DNA of 64,000 nucleotides, taken from positions 1 through 64,000 of the forward strand of contig CAVCUQ010000004.1 of the NCBI GenBank assembly GCA_963605425.1. Direction: 5' to 3'. The first letter of the stretch is position 1; every line of letters starts with the position of its first letter. Source of the DNA: JAEELC01 sp963605425. GTDB taxonomy: Bacteria > Bacillota_I > Bacilli_A > Acholeplasmatales > Anaeroplasmataceae. A program made the translations under genes and the position numbers. A model generated the notes under the pieces. The model did not search any database. It saw only the letters and a program-made list of their open reading frames with translations, and was not told the origin of the DNA. Below, piece after piece: positions 1 to 8,500 of the stretch.

Positions 1-2
1 GA

Positions 3-1991
3 TATATATTATTACTAATGGTTATATTCCTCTCATTATTTATATTTAAGATAAATAAAAAGAGTTCTATATCCTCAAATAAAATAGAGGTAGTAATTAA
101 AGACAGAGATGAGAGTGAAACTAGAGTTAAATATATAGGAAAAATTAATAATGAATTTATTATTATCTATGATTATAATTTAACTAATTATATACCAGGA
201 GATGTTGTAGAATTTAGCGGAGAGCTTAGTGATATAGCTAACTTTAGTGATTTTGATTATGAAACTTATTGCAGGTCACAGAAGATATATAAACAGATGA
301 GTGCTAAGAGTAGTAATTATATTAAACACTCAAATAATTTATATTATTTAAGATATTTAATAGAAGAAAGATATAAGAACAATTTAAGCAAGGCAGAATA
401 TACGTATTTTAATTCTTTAGTTCTAGCTAAAAGTATATCAGATGATACCTTAAAGGATAACATTAATAAACTAGGTATTTCTTACATGTTTGTAGTATCG
501 GGTTTTCATATTTCTTTAATGATGTTACTGATTGAAAAGATATTAAGATTATTTATTAAAAGAAATGATTTGCTAGTAGATATAATAAGTATAAGCATAG
601 TATCTATATATTCGCTTATAGCTTTATTTCCAATAGGTATACTTAGAGCTTTTCTTATGAGTTTACTTAAGAAAATTAATAATAAGAAGAAATTATTACT
701 TACTAGTTTAGATATTGTAAGTATTACTTTTCTATTATGTTTATTAATAAATCCTTTATTTATATTCCAAGCAGCTTTTAAATATTCATTTATATCTACA
801 TTATTTATTATTTTAGGTTCTAATTTAATTAAAACTAAAAATAAAGTCTTAAATACTTACTTAATTTCCATACTATGTTTCTTATCATGTCTTCCATTAA
901 CTATTAATTTTAATTATCAAATTAATTTATTATCTTTATTAGTATCTCCTATTTTATTATTCTTTTTAACATATATTATTATGCCTATAAGTTATATATT
1001 ATTGCTTATTCCTGATAGTATATCTATATTTGAAAGTGTATTATCATTATTTAGTGATTTAATAAATGTATTAGCTAATTATGATAATTTAATAATAAGT
1101 GTTAGAAAATTAAATCCTATCTTTATTTGTATTTATTATTTTATATTCTTCTTTGTATTTGTATCTATTGAAGAGAAAAAGAATTATAAAAATGTTTTCT
1201 TCTATGCTTTATATTTATTAATAATTATTAATTTAAAAAATGTTAATCTATGTACCACTCTTACAATGATCAATGTAGGTCAAGGAGACTCATTATTACT
1301 CAGTGATAATAATAAGTATTTATGTATAGATTCTTACTTTTCAAATATATCTTATCTTAAATCACGGGGGATTGAAAAGGTTGACACTTTAATTATTACC
1401 CATTCTGATGATGACCATATGGGTTCGGCAGAGGAACTTATAAAAACATTTAATGTGTCTAATTTATATTTATCTAAATATGATGTAAATGAAAAGACTC
1501 TAAAACTATCTAAATTAGTTAAGAATACATATTATGTTTCTAAGGGGGATAGTTTTTATTTTGATAATATTTATTTTTCTTTTATAGGACCTGTTAAAGA
1601 GAATAAAGATATAAATAACAATTCACTTGTATTTATTGCAAATATTAATAATAAAAAGGTTCTATTTACAGGTGATATGGAAAAAGAAGAGGAAGAGGAA
1701 ATATTTACTCAAAATATTAATGTAGATATTTTAAAAGTACCTCATCATGGTTCTAATTCAAGTTTATCTGATACCTTTATGAATAATGTTAAATTTGATA
1801 CTGCTTTAATATCTGTAGGTAAAAACAATAAATACGGACACCCTGCAAAGGAGACTTTAGAAAAGTTAAGCGGAGCAAACGTATATAAAACATCAGATTG
1901 CTCATCGATAACTCTTTATTTTTCATCTTCAAAATATTATACTTATATTAATAGTTTTGAAAGATATTTTCTAAATGTGATTACTTTTTAA
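3..1991 (+). CDS. comEC: ComEC/Rec2 family DNA-uptake channel (5' end outside window)
   Basis: Membrane channel that takes transforming single-stranded DNA across the cytoplasmic membrane. The frame is open to the left edge and the codons before the first ATG (18) still encode a hydrophobic helix, so the true start is probably upstream and the gene is partial. What is visible: a short soluble OB-like segment (about residues 30-110), the polytopic Competence domain (about 135-420, with the family-typical SYMFVVSGFHISLM), and a C-terminal metallo-beta-lactamase domain starting MINVGQGDSLLL with the metal motif THSDDDHMGS and later VPHHGSNSS. The metal ligands look intact. holA follows after 9 bases, as in Bacillus (comEC-yqeN-rpsT), so the two are probably co-transcribed. 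Confidence 0.93.
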   Translation, partial: YILLLMVIFLSLFIFKINKKSSISSNKIEVVIKDRDESETRVKYIGKINNEFIIIYDYNLTNYIPGDVVEFSGELSDIANFSDFDYETYCRSQKIYKQMSAKSSNYIKHSNNLYYLRYLIEERYKNNLSKAEYTYFNSLVLAKSISDDTLKDNINKLGISYMFVVSGFHISLMMLLIEKILRLFIKRNDLLVDIISISIVSIYSLIALFPIGILRAFLMSLLKKINNKKKLLLTSLDIVSITFLLCLLINPLFIFQAAFKYSFISTLFIILGSNLIKTKNKVLNTYLISILCFLSCLPLTINFNYQINLLSLLVSPILLFFLTYIIMPISYILLLIPDSISIFESVLSLFSDLINVLANYDNLIISVRKLNPIFICIYYFIFFFVFVSIEEKKNYKNVFFYALYLLIIINLKNVNLCTTLTMINVGQGDSLLLSDNNKYLCIDSYFSNISYLKSRGIEKVDTLIITHSDDDHMGSAEELIKTFNVSNLYLSKYDVNEKTLKLSKLVKNTYYVSKGDSFYFDNIYFSFIGPVKENKDINNNSLVFIANINNKKVLFTGDMEKEEEEEIFTQNINVDILKVPHHGSNSSLSDTFMNNVKFDTALISVGKNNKYGHPAKETLEKLSGANVYKTSDCSSITLYFSSSKYYTYINSFERYFLNVITF

Positions 1992-2000
1992 AGGTGTTTT

Positions 2001-2921
2001 ATGGAAAAAATATATACATTTGTAGGTCTTGATGAAGGTTATAATTTAATTAATATTCAAAATAAGATTAAGGAATTAAATATAGAAGAAGCTGAACTGA
2101 TTAAGGTAGATTTATCTGAATCAAGTGTTTCTTATTTAATAGAGGTTTTAAATACTCCTTCATTCTTCTTTTTAAATAAAATAGTAATTTTATATGGTAT
2201 AGATGAAGATTTTTCAGATGATGATTTAATTAAATATCTAGACTCTCCAAGTAATAATGTAATTTTGTTTATATCTATTAAGGATAAGAAATATAAATTA
2301 TATAATGCTTTATTAAAGAAGAGTTTAATAATAGAAAGTACTCCTTTAACAGAGGAAAACTTATCTAGTTATATTAAAGCTAAACTAAATGAGCTAGGAT
2401 ATAAGGCAGATGATAAGGCTATAGAATTACTTAAGGAAAGATCACTTAATGATTATGCTTTATTAAATAATAATCTAGATAAACTTATATGCTATAAAGC
2501 TGAAGAGAAGGTTATAAGTCAGTCTGATGTAGAAATGCTTGTAACAAGAAACATTGATGATAATGTCTATGATTTGATTAAAGAATTAATTAAGAGAAAT
2601 AAGGGTAAAGCCTATGATATTTATCTTGATTTAAAAAATAATAATACTCAGGACAGTGCTATACTTGCAAGTCTTATTTATAAATTTAAAGAAATGTATA
2701 TAACAAAAAAATTGAGTCTAGCTAAAACAAGTTATGATGAAATGGCTGAGATTCATAATCTTAAGAATCCTAAGCAGATGTATTATTTAGCTAAAGATGT
2801 TCAAAATATTGATTTAAAAACTATTGAAACTAAATTAAATGAATTACTTGATATGGATTATAGATCTAAGATAGGACTTATAAATATAAAAGAAAGCCTT
2901 GAACTATTTATTTTAAAATAG
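2001..2921 (+). CDS. holA: DNA polymerase III delta subunit (clamp loader)
   Basis: Delta subunit of the replicative clamp loader, which opens the beta sliding clamp. The protein has 306 residues, slightly short of the usual 330-345. The N-terminus (MEKIYTFVGLDEGYNL) and the pattern of acidic/hydrophobic segments match the divergent YqeN-type delta, which has an AAA-like fold without a working Walker A, and none is seen here. The start is the ATG nine bases after comEC, with AAAGGTG as ribosome site. Identification leans on position: comEC-holA-rpsT is the Bacillus order, with rpsT here on the opposite strand. A weak hairpin and T-run (2919-2937) follow the stop. Confidence 0.85.
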   Translation: MEKIYTFVGLDEGYNLINIQNKIKELNIEEAELIKVDLSESSVSYLIEVLNTPSFFFLNKIVILYGIDEDFSDDDLIKYLDSPSNNVILFISIKDKKYKLYNALLKKSLIIESTPLTEENLSSYIKAKLNELGYKADDKAIELLKERSLNDYALLNNNLDKLICYKAEEKVISQSDVEMLVTRNIDDNVYDLIKELIKRNKGKAYDIYLDLKNNNTQDSAILASLIYKFKEMYITKKLSLAKTSYDEMAEIHNLKNPKQMYYLAKDVQNIDLKTIETKLNELLDMDYRSKIGLINIKESLELFILK

Positions 2922-2943
2922 CTTAGGGCTTTTTTATAGCAAA

Positions 2944-2967
2944 ATAAAAAGGTGCTTTTAAAGCACC
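2944..2967 (-). terminator. Terminator of rpsT
   Basis: GGTGCTTT/AAAGCACC inverted repeat (2951-2967). On the minus strand it is followed by a T-run (A-run 2946-2950 on the plus strand), placing it just after the rpsT stop codon. It also lies between the convergent holA and rpsT genes. Confidence 0.8.
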
Positions 2968-2981
2968 ATTTATTTAAACAA

Positions 2982-3233
2982 TTATAAACTGTTTACATGA
3001 GAAGCTAATTGGCTCTTTTTTCTAGCTACAAAATTCTTTTGAACGAATCCCTTAGCTAAAGCCTTGTCTAACTTCTTGTATGCAACTGCAAGTAAGGAAG
3101 TAGCTTCTTCTTTGTTTGTAGAATTTAAAACAGCCTTGATTGATGTTTTCATACCAGACTTAAATGAAGCGTTAGCTAATCTAGCTTTTTCATTTGTACC
3201 TACACGCTTAATTTGTTGTTTAATGTTTGCCAT
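2982..3233 (-). CDS. rpsT: 30S ribosomal protein S20
   Basis: Small-subunit ribosomal protein S20, which binds the 5' domain of 16S rRNA. It has 83 residues, Lys/Ala-rich, starting MANIKQQIKRVGTNEKARLAN and containing the family-typical VRKKSQLASHVN-like C-terminus (here ARKKSQLASHVNSL). A strong ribosome site GGAGGTG (3239-3245 on the plus strand) precedes the ATG, and a full promoter lies upstream. It is transcribed alone, convergent with holA, and has its own terminator. A 64-codon frame on the opposite strand is only its shadow. Confidence 0.97.
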   Translation of the reverse strand: MANIKQQIKRVGTNEKARLANASFKSGMKTSIKAVLNSTNKEEATSLLAVAYKKLDKALAKGFVQKNFVARKKSQLASHVNSL

Positions 3234-3267
3234 TATTTCACCTCCGCTTGTAATATAATGCTATACT

Positions 3268-3296
3268 ATTATAACAAAATAAAAAATATTTTGCAA
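3268..3296 (-). promoter_or_regulatory. Promoter of rpsT
   Basis: Read on the minus strand: -35 TTGCAA (3291-3296), 17-base spacer, -10 TATAAT (3268-3273). It sits about 25 bases upstream of the rpsT ribosome site. Confidence 0.8.
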
Positions 3297-3413
3297 CAAG
3301 AAAAAGTATAAAACTATAGGTTAGAAAAATCAAGATGTATTTTGAATTTATTTGAGTAAATAATTAGTATTTTATATCTTTTAAAACTTTAAAGGGTAAT
3401 TATAGATTAAATG

Positions 3414-3422
3414 TGATATAAT
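3414..3422 (+). promoter_or_regulatory. Extended -10 promoter of pgsA-recA
   Basis: TGATATAAT, an extended -10 (TG, one base, TATAAT at 3417-3422), 31 bases before the pgsA start. No convincing -35 is seen at 17 bases, which is tolerated with extended -10 elements. Confidence 0.6.
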
Positions 3423-3452
3423 ACTTAAGTATTAAAAAAGGAGATATATCAA

Positions 3453-4061
3453 ATGACTTTACCTAATAAATTAACGCTTATGCGTGTAATACTAGTTCCT
3501 GTAATGATTATCATTTCTGTTATCCCAGCTTTAAATGATAACTATATCAGTAATACTAGTTTATCTTATTCAAATTTAATTAATCTAATTATCTTTGTAG
3601 TTGCCAGCCTTACTGACTTTTTAGATGGACATTTAGCAAGAAAATATAACCAAGTTACAACGTTTGGAAAATTTGCTGACCCACTAGCTGATAAGATGCT
3701 TGTTATTTCTAGCTTAATTATTTTACTTTCTGATTACCTTCAAAATCCAGATAGTTTTGACTACAGAGCTCCTGTTGAGGCTTGGGTTGTATGTGTTATT
3801 GTAATTAGAGAATTAATGGTATCTGGTATTCGTTTAGTAGCTGCCGAACATGGAGAAGTTTTAGCTGCTGGATGGAGTGGTAAGATTAAGACTGCATTCA
3901 CAATGATTACTATTATCTTTTGTTTCTTAAATGGTGCTTTCTCAAATGAGGTTATGACTATCGTTTGCAGAACTATGATTTATATTTCAGCTGTTCTTAC
4001 GATCTACTCTGGAATGGAATATTTAATAAAAAATAGAAAAATTGTATTTTCTTCAATTTAA
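3453..4061 (+). CDS. pgsA: CDP-diacylglycerol-glycerol-3-phosphate 3-phosphatidyltransferase
   Basis: Membrane enzyme that joins CDP-diacylglycerol and glycerol-3-phosphate to give phosphatidylglycerol phosphate, the first committed step to phosphatidylglycerol. It has 202 residues with several membrane helices. The catalytic CDP-alcohol phosphotransferase motif D-G-x2-A-R-x8-G-x3-D-x3-D is complete (DGHLAR ... FGKFADPLADK, about residues 61-84). The N-terminus MTLPNKLTLMRVILVPVMI is typical. Start ATG has AAGGAG eight bases upstream. It is followed by recA after 50 bases, the Bacillus order apart from a missing cinA. Confidence 0.96.
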   Translation: MTLPNKLTLMRVILVPVMIIISVIPALNDNYISNTSLSYSNLINLIIFVVASLTDFLDGHLARKYNQVTTFGKFADPLADKMLVISSLIILLSDYLQNPDSFDYRAPVEAWVVCVIVIRELMVSGIRLVAAEHGEVLAAGWSGKIKTAFTMITIIFCFLNGAFSNEVMTIVCRTMIYISAVLTIYSGMEYLIKNRKIVFSSI

Positions 4062-4111
4062 TAAAAGTAAAATTAAAAAATTTTACATATATTATATTGG
4101 AGGATAATATT

Positions 4112-5095
4112 ATGGACTCAAGAGAAGAAGCTTTAAGTCAAGCCCTAAAGCAAATTGAAAAACAATATGGTAAGGGCTCTGTCATGCGTTTAGGGGATGA
4201 AGCTGACAGACAAATCGATGTCATCCCTACTGGTTCTATTAGTTTAGATGCGGCACTTGGTGTAGGTGGATATCCTAAAGGAAGAATTATTGAAATCTAT
4301 GGACCTGAATCAAGTGGTAAAACAACATTTGCTCTTCATGCAATTGCAAGTTGTCAAAAACAAGGAGGATTTGCAGCCTTCATTGACGCTGAACACGCAC
4401 TAGATGCAAAATATGCAAGAGCGCTTGGCGTAGATATTGATAATTTAATCTTATCTCAACCTGATAGTGGTGAACAAGCACTAGAAATAGCAGAGGCACT
4501 TATTAGATCAGGATCTATTGATATTTTAGTTGTAGATAGTGTTGCGGCTTTAGTGCCTGAAGCTGAATTAAACGGTGATATGGGAGACAATCATGTTGGT
4601 CTTCACGCTCGTTTAATGTCACAGGCAATGAGAAAACTTGCAGGTATAATTGATAAAACTAAGTGTGTAGCTATTTTTATTAACCAAATTAGAGAAAAGG
4701 TTGGAGTAATGTTCGGTAATCCTGAAACCACAACTGGAGGTAGAGCTTTAAAATTCTATGCTTCAGTTCGTCTTGAAATAAGACGCGGTGAACAATTAAA
4801 GGATGGAACAAACGCTGTTGGTAATATGACTAGTGTTAAGGTTGTAAAGAACAAGGTAGCTCCTCCATTTAAGACATGCCAAGTAGAAGTAATCTATGGT
4901 AAGGGTATTTCTTATCTAGGAGAGGTTGTAGATTTAGCAGTACAATATGATATCATTGAAAAGAGTGGTGCGTGGTACTCTTACAATGGTGAAAAAATTG
5001 GACAGGGAAGAGATAAGACAAAACAATTCTTAGCTGATAATCCTGAAATTGCAAATGAAATTGAATCTAAAATAAGAGAAGAACTAAATAAATAA
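4112..5095 (+). CDS. recA: Recombinase RecA
   Basis: Strand-exchange ATPase of homologous recombination and SOS activation. I start at ATG 4112 (327 residues) because GGAGG (4099-4103) is eight bases upstream. The frame also has a TTG at 4097, but that overlaps the ribosome site. Walker A GPESSGKT (about residues 64-71), Walker B ILVVDSVAAL, the L1 region PEAELNGDMGD and the L2 region FINQIREKVGVMFGNPETT are all present. The C-terminus is shorter and less acidic than in E. coli. No Bacillus-type LexA box is visible upstream. A weak hairpin (4067-4086) without a T-run separates it from pgsA, so it may ride on the pgsA transcript. Confidence 0.98.
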   Translation: MDSREEALSQALKQIEKQYGKGSVMRLGDEADRQIDVIPTGSISLDAALGVGGYPKGRIIEIYGPESSGKTTFALHAIASCQKQGGFAAFIDAEHALDAKYARALGVDIDNLILSQPDSGEQALEIAEALIRSGSIDILVVDSVAALVPEAELNGDMGDNHVGLHARLMSQAMRKLAGIIDKTKCVAIFINQIREKVGVMFGNPETTTGGRALKFYASVRLEIRRGEQLKDGTNAVGNMTSVKVVKNKVAPPFKTCQVEVIYGKGISYLGEVVDLAVQYDIIEKSGAWYSYNGEKIGQGRDKTKQFLADNPEIANEIESKIREELNK

Positions 5096-5101
5096 AAAAA
5101 G

Positions 5102-5123
5102 ATGTCTGCCATATGGCAGACAT
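5102..5123. terminator. Bidirectional terminator between recA and a convergent gene
   Basis: A perfect 22-base palindrome (ATGTCTGCCAT/ATGGCAGACAT). The minus-strand side has a strong T-run (A-run 5093-5100 on the plus strand) and serves the convergent gene at 5124-5717. The plus-strand side has only TTATT. Confidence 0.8.
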
Positions 5124-5717
5124 TTATTCATTTATAGTACCTTTGAATATATCATCAAATTTATATTTGACTATATAAGACTTGTTTGAAACTTTATTAT
5201 TTTCATCTTCAAATTTATAATTAAAATAAATATAGATTTCAGGCTTTTGTGATACCTTTTTAGTTAGACCCCAACCGTTTTGATTAGTATAAGCAATACT
5301 AGAAACACTACCTGTTTTTGTTGAGCCACTTGCTGTAGGAGTAAAACTTGAAATGCTTGTAGCGCTTGATGCATAATGTGTCCAGTAGTCAGCTACTAAA
5401 ACTTTCATAGTCATATCACTTGGAGTTGTGTTTGAATTCTTTGTTACTACGATTGAATATCTAACAGTACCAGTTGAATCTTCTTTAGCTTTAGTATATT
5501 CAGTCAATTTTACTGATAATACAAAATCATTGATATCAGAGGCCTTTTTATAATTTAACTCTGTGATACTAAATTTATCTTTGATTAGAGAATCTAAATT
5601 ATTACCAACAAATCCAGAAATGCACCAAATAATTAAACCTACAATAGGTATTAAAATTACAATCCCTAAATATAATAATTTTCTTGAAATATTAAATTTT
5701 TCTTTATTTTCTTTCAT
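5124..5717 (-). CDS. Membrane-anchored hypothetical protein
   Basis: I do not recognise this 197-residue protein. It has a charged start (MKENKEKFNISRK), one strong membrane helix (about residues 14-37, LLYLGIVILIPIVGLIIW), and a Ser/Thr-rich, beta-like remainder with no cysteine pair or catalytic motif. The topology suggests an N-terminal anchor with an extracytoplasmic domain. It stands alone between recA and rny on the opposite strand, with its own promoter (5740-5768), an overlapping palindrome that could be an operator, and a shared terminator directly after its stop codon. AAGGTGAT is its ribosome site. Function unknown. Confidence 0.7.
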   Translation of the reverse strand: MKENKEKFNISRKLLYLGIVILIPIVGLIIWCISGFVGNNLDSLIKDKFSITELNYKKASDINDFVLSVKLTEYTKAKEDSTGTVRYSIVVTKNSNTTPSDMTMKVLVADYWTHYASSATSISSFTPTASGSTKTGSVSSIAYTNQNGWGLTKKVSQKPEIYIYFNYKFEDENNKVSNKSYIVKYKFDDIFKGTINE

Positions 5718-5736
5718 ATAATCACCTTAACTATAA

Positions 5737-5760
5737 AATATTTTACTATAGTAAAGTATT
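5737..5760. promoter_or_regulatory. Near-perfect palindrome overlapping a promoter (candidate operator)
   Basis: AATAnTTTACTA/TAGTAAAnTATT, a 24-base palindrome with one mismatched pair. It covers the -10 and most of the spacer of the promoter for the minus-strand gene 5124-5717. The binding protein is unknown. Confidence 0.5.
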
Positions 5761-5768
5761 CTTTTCAA
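5740..5768 (-). promoter_or_regulatory. Promoter of the gene at 5124-5717
   Basis: On the minus strand: -35 TTGAAA (5763-5768), 17-base spacer, -10 TAAAAT (5740-5745), ahead of the ribosome site AAGGTGAT. Confidence 0.65.
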
Positions 5769-5933
5769 GATAGAAGAGATAAGCCAGTCTTGAGTTAATA
5801 TAAATCTTTAATTGACTATAAATATTATAAAATGTATAATTGAAATGTAGTTGAAAAATTACATATAGGTATTTTATAAGATATTATATGTGGGTAATAT
5901 TCTTTAAATATATTTTAAGCAGAGGTGAATAAA

Positions 5934-7607
5934 GTGGTTAAAATTATATTATTTATCCTTCTTGCTTTGATATGTCTTGTTTCAGGTTTGTTATTAGGTT
6001 CTCTATATGGAAAGAAAAAAGTTGAGAAAGAAAATGCGAAAGCAAACTTTGATGCAACACAAATAATTGGAAATGCTAAAAAAGAAGCTTCTAAAATTAA
6101 AGAAGAGGCTGATGCTTTAAAAGAAAAAACAATTTCTGAAGGAAAAGCTGAGGCTGACGTTTTAAAAGAAAAAGCAATTTCAGATGGAAAAGTCGAAGTT
6201 GATAATTACCGTCTTCAACAAGAAGGTAAGTTAAAACAAGTTCAAGATGAACTAATTCAAACTGAAAATGATATTAGAGAAAGAAAAAATAATTGTAATG
6301 AACTTGAAGAAAAACTTAATTTAAGAGAAGATACTTTAGACAGAAGAAGTACAAATCTTGATAGAAGAGAAGAATTATTAAACGATAAAGAAACTAAACT
6401 TGATGAAAAGAAAACAGAGATAGAAAATTTAAATATCAAAGCTGAAGAATTAGTAGCGGAACAAGAAAAGAAATTAATTCAAATTTCTAATCTTTCTAAA
6501 GAAGAAGCTAGTAACATTATTATGAATAAGGTTAAGGAAGATATGTCTTTAGAAATAGCTACTTATATAAAAGATGAAGAAGAAAAAGCTCACAATGAAG
6601 CTAAGGCTAATGCGAGAAATATCCTAAGTCTTGCAATTCAAAAATATGCAGGTGAAACTGTATCTGAAACAACTGCAACTACAGTATCATTACCACAAGA
6701 TGATACTAAAGGTAGAATTATTGGTAGAGAAGGTAGAAATATCCGTACTATCGAGTCTTTAACAGGTGTTGATTTAATCGTTGATGATACTCCTGATGCA
6801 GTAGTTATTTCATCTTTTGATCCTATTAGAAGAGAAATAGCTAAGAAGAGTCTTGAAATTTTAGTTAGTGATGGTAGAATTCATCCAGCTAGAATTGAAG
6901 AAGTTGTTGAAAGAAGTAGAACTGAAATTGAAATGACAATCAGAGAAAAAGGTGAAGAAGCTTGCTTTAAAGCTGGAATTGGTAAAATTCACCCAGATCT
7001 AGTTAAATTAATTGGTAGATTATACTTCCGTACTAGTTATGGTCAAAATGTGCTTGAACATTCACTTGAAACTTGTTTCCTTGCTGGAAAACTTGCAAGT
7101 GAAATTGGTGAAAATGAAACTCTTGCTCGACGTGCAGGACTTCTTCATGACATAGGTAAAGCAGTTGACCATGAAATCGAAGGATCACATGTTGAAATTG
7201 GTGTATCACTTGCAAAGAAATATCATGAACCAAAAGAAGTAATTGATGCAATTGCATCTCACCATGAAGATGTAGCACCTAAATCAGTTATTGCAGTGCT
7301 TGTAGCTGCAGCTGACGCCTTATCTAGTGCAAGACCAGGAGCTAGAAGTGACTCTCTTGAAAATTACACAAAGAGACTTGAAAATCTTGAAGAGATTGCA
7401 AATGGAGTTAAAGGTGTTCAATCAAGTTATGCCATTCAAGCAGGTAGAGAAATTAGAGTTATTGTTAACCCTGATTTAGTAGATGATATGTCAACATTTA
7501 AGGTTGCACATGAAATCAAGGAACAAATTGAAGCTAAATTACAATTCCCTGGTACAATAAAAGTTACTGTTATTAGAGAAACAAGAGCTTCTGATGTTGC
7601 AAAATAA
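5934..7607 (+). CDS. rny: Ribonuclease Y
   Basis: Membrane-anchored endoribonuclease that starts mRNA decay in Firmicutes. Order of parts: one N-terminal membrane helix (IILFILLALICLVSGLLLG), a long charged coiled coil (about residues 25-210, with the repeated ALKEKTISEGKAEADV-type segment), a KH domain (DTKGRIIGREGRNIR), and an HD domain with LLHDIGK (about residue 402) and SHHED. 557 residues against about 520 in Bacillus; the extra length is in the coil. I start at GTG 5934 because AGAGGTG (5921-5927) is six bases upstream; a GTG at 5925 would overlap that site. A strong terminator follows. The RicA-like gene downstream encodes a relative of a known RNase Y partner. Confidence 0.96.
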   Translation: MVKIILFILLALICLVSGLLLGSLYGKKKVEKENAKANFDATQIIGNAKKEASKIKEEADALKEKTISEGKAEADVLKEKAISDGKVEVDNYRLQQEGKLKQVQDELIQTENDIRERKNNCNELEEKLNLREDTLDRRSTNLDRREELLNDKETKLDEKKTEIENLNIKAEELVAEQEKKLIQISNLSKEEASNIIMNKVKEDMSLEIATYIKDEEEKAHNEAKANARNILSLAIQKYAGETVSETTATTVSLPQDDTKGRIIGREGRNIRTIESLTGVDLIVDDTPDAVVISSFDPIRREIAKKSLEILVSDGRIHPARIEEVVERSRTEIEMTIREKGEEACFKAGIGKIHPDLVKLIGRLYFRTSYGQNVLEHSLETCFLAGKLASEIGENETLARRAGLLHDIGKAVDHEIEGSHVEIGVSLAKKYHEPKEVIDAIASHHEDVAPKSVIAVLVAAADALSSARPGARSDSLENYTKRLENLEEIANGVKGVQSSYAIQAGREIRVIVNPDLVDDMSTFKVAHEIKEQIEAKLQFPGTIKVTVIRETRASDVAK

Positions 7608-7614
7608 TAAATTA

Positions 7615-7642
7615 AGAGTATGAAAAACATACTCTTTTTTTA
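7615..7642 (+). terminator. Terminator of rny
   Basis: AAGAGTATG/CATACTCTT hairpin (9 pairs, five-base loop) directly followed by a run of T residues. Confidence 0.9.
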
Positions 7643-7650
7643 AGACCTAT

Positions 7651-7659
7651 GATATAATC
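7651..7659 (+). promoter_or_regulatory. Extended -10 promoter of ymdB
   Basis: TGATATAAT (-10 at 7654-7659), right after the rny terminator and 29 bases before the ymdB ATG. No clear -35. Confidence 0.6.
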
Positions 7660-7687
7660 TTACTTATTAGAAAAGAGAATAAAATAT

Positions 7688-8449
7688 ATGAATATATTAT
7701 TTATCGGTGATTTGTTTGGAGTAGAAGCTATAACTTTCCTTGAAAACAATTTAGAAAGAATTAAAAAAGAGAATAAAATTAATTTAGTTATAGCCAATGC
7801 AGAAAATGTAACTAATGGTAAAGGTCTTTCATTAAAACATTATAAAAGACTTCAAAAACTTGGTATTGCTTGTTTTACTATGGGTAATCATACTTTCTCA
7901 AATAGTGAAATATTAAGTTATATAGATGGCTCTAATATAGTTCGTCCTGCTAATTTAAATATTAATATAGGTGAAGGATATAAAATAATTAATTACAATT
8001 CAAAATCAATTTGTGTTATTAATTTACTTGGAAGGGTTTATATGACTCAATCTCTTGATTGTCCTTTTAGGTCCCTTGATAATATATTAAAAGAGGTAAA
8101 AGCAGATTATTATATAGTTGATATGCACGCTGAAGCTACAAGTGAAAAGATTGCTTTAGGACTTGATTTTGATGGAAAAGTAGACGCTATTGTCGGAACA
8201 CATACCCATGTTCAAACAGCTGATGATAGAAAACTTCCTAAAGGAACTCTTTACATATCTGATATTGGTATGACAGGACCTTTAGATGGAGTTATTGGAT
8301 CCGATCCAGAACCTATAATTGAGCGCTTTAGAACTGGTATGTTTACCAAAGCTCTTCCTGCTAGTGGTAAAACTCAATTTAATGCAGTTGTACTTACTAT
8401 TGGTAATAATCAAAGTAATTCTATAAGAAGACTTCATATTGAAGGTTAA
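7688..8449 (+). CDS. ymdB: YmdB-family metallophosphoesterase
   Basis: Binuclear metallophosphoesterase of the TIGR00282/YmdB family; the Bacillus member hydrolyses 2',3'-cyclic nucleotides and influences biofilm versus motility choice. It has 253 residues. Metal and phosphate motifs are in order: FIGDLFG, ANAENVTNGKG, TMGNHTFSN, VDMHAEATSEK and GTHTHVQTADD. It directly follows rny, as in Bacillus, where rny and ymdB are co-transcribed; here a terminator and a separate promoter split them. The ribosome site is weak (AGAGAAT about ten bases upstream). spoVS, which follows ymdB in Bacillus, is absent. Confidence 0.93.
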   Translation: MNILFIGDLFGVEAITFLENNLERIKKENKINLVIANAENVTNGKGLSLKHYKRLQKLGIACFTMGNHTFSNSEILSYIDGSNIVRPANLNINIGEGYKIINYNSKSICVINLLGRVYMTQSLDCPFRSLDNILKEVKADYYIVDMHAEATSEKIALGLDFDGKVDAIVGTHTHVQTADDRKLPKGTLYISDIGMTGPLDGVIGSDPEPIIERFRTGMFTKALPASGKTQFNAVVLTIGNNQSNSIRRLHIEG

Positions 8450-8455
8450 TGATTA

Positions 8456-8484
8456 TTGTAAAATTTATAAAAATATTGTATATT
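8456..8484 (+). promoter_or_regulatory. Promoter of miaB
   Basis: -35 TTGTAA (8456-8461), 17-base spacer, -10 TATATT (8479-8484), followed by AAAGGTGAT and the miaB ATG. Confidence 0.55.
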
Positions 8485-8500
8485 CAAAAAAGGTGATTGT

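Noticed and set aside
3064..3258. A 64-codon frame opposite rpsT
   Set aside because: Shadow of the clear S20 gene with no start signal.
4062..4111. LexA/SOS box before recA
   Set aside because: No GAAC-N4-GTTC-like element is visible; only a short A/T hairpin.
7033..7278. Antisense frame rich in His and Leu opposite rny
   Set aside because: Composition is the mirror of Glu/Lys/Ile codons of RNase Y; no start signal.
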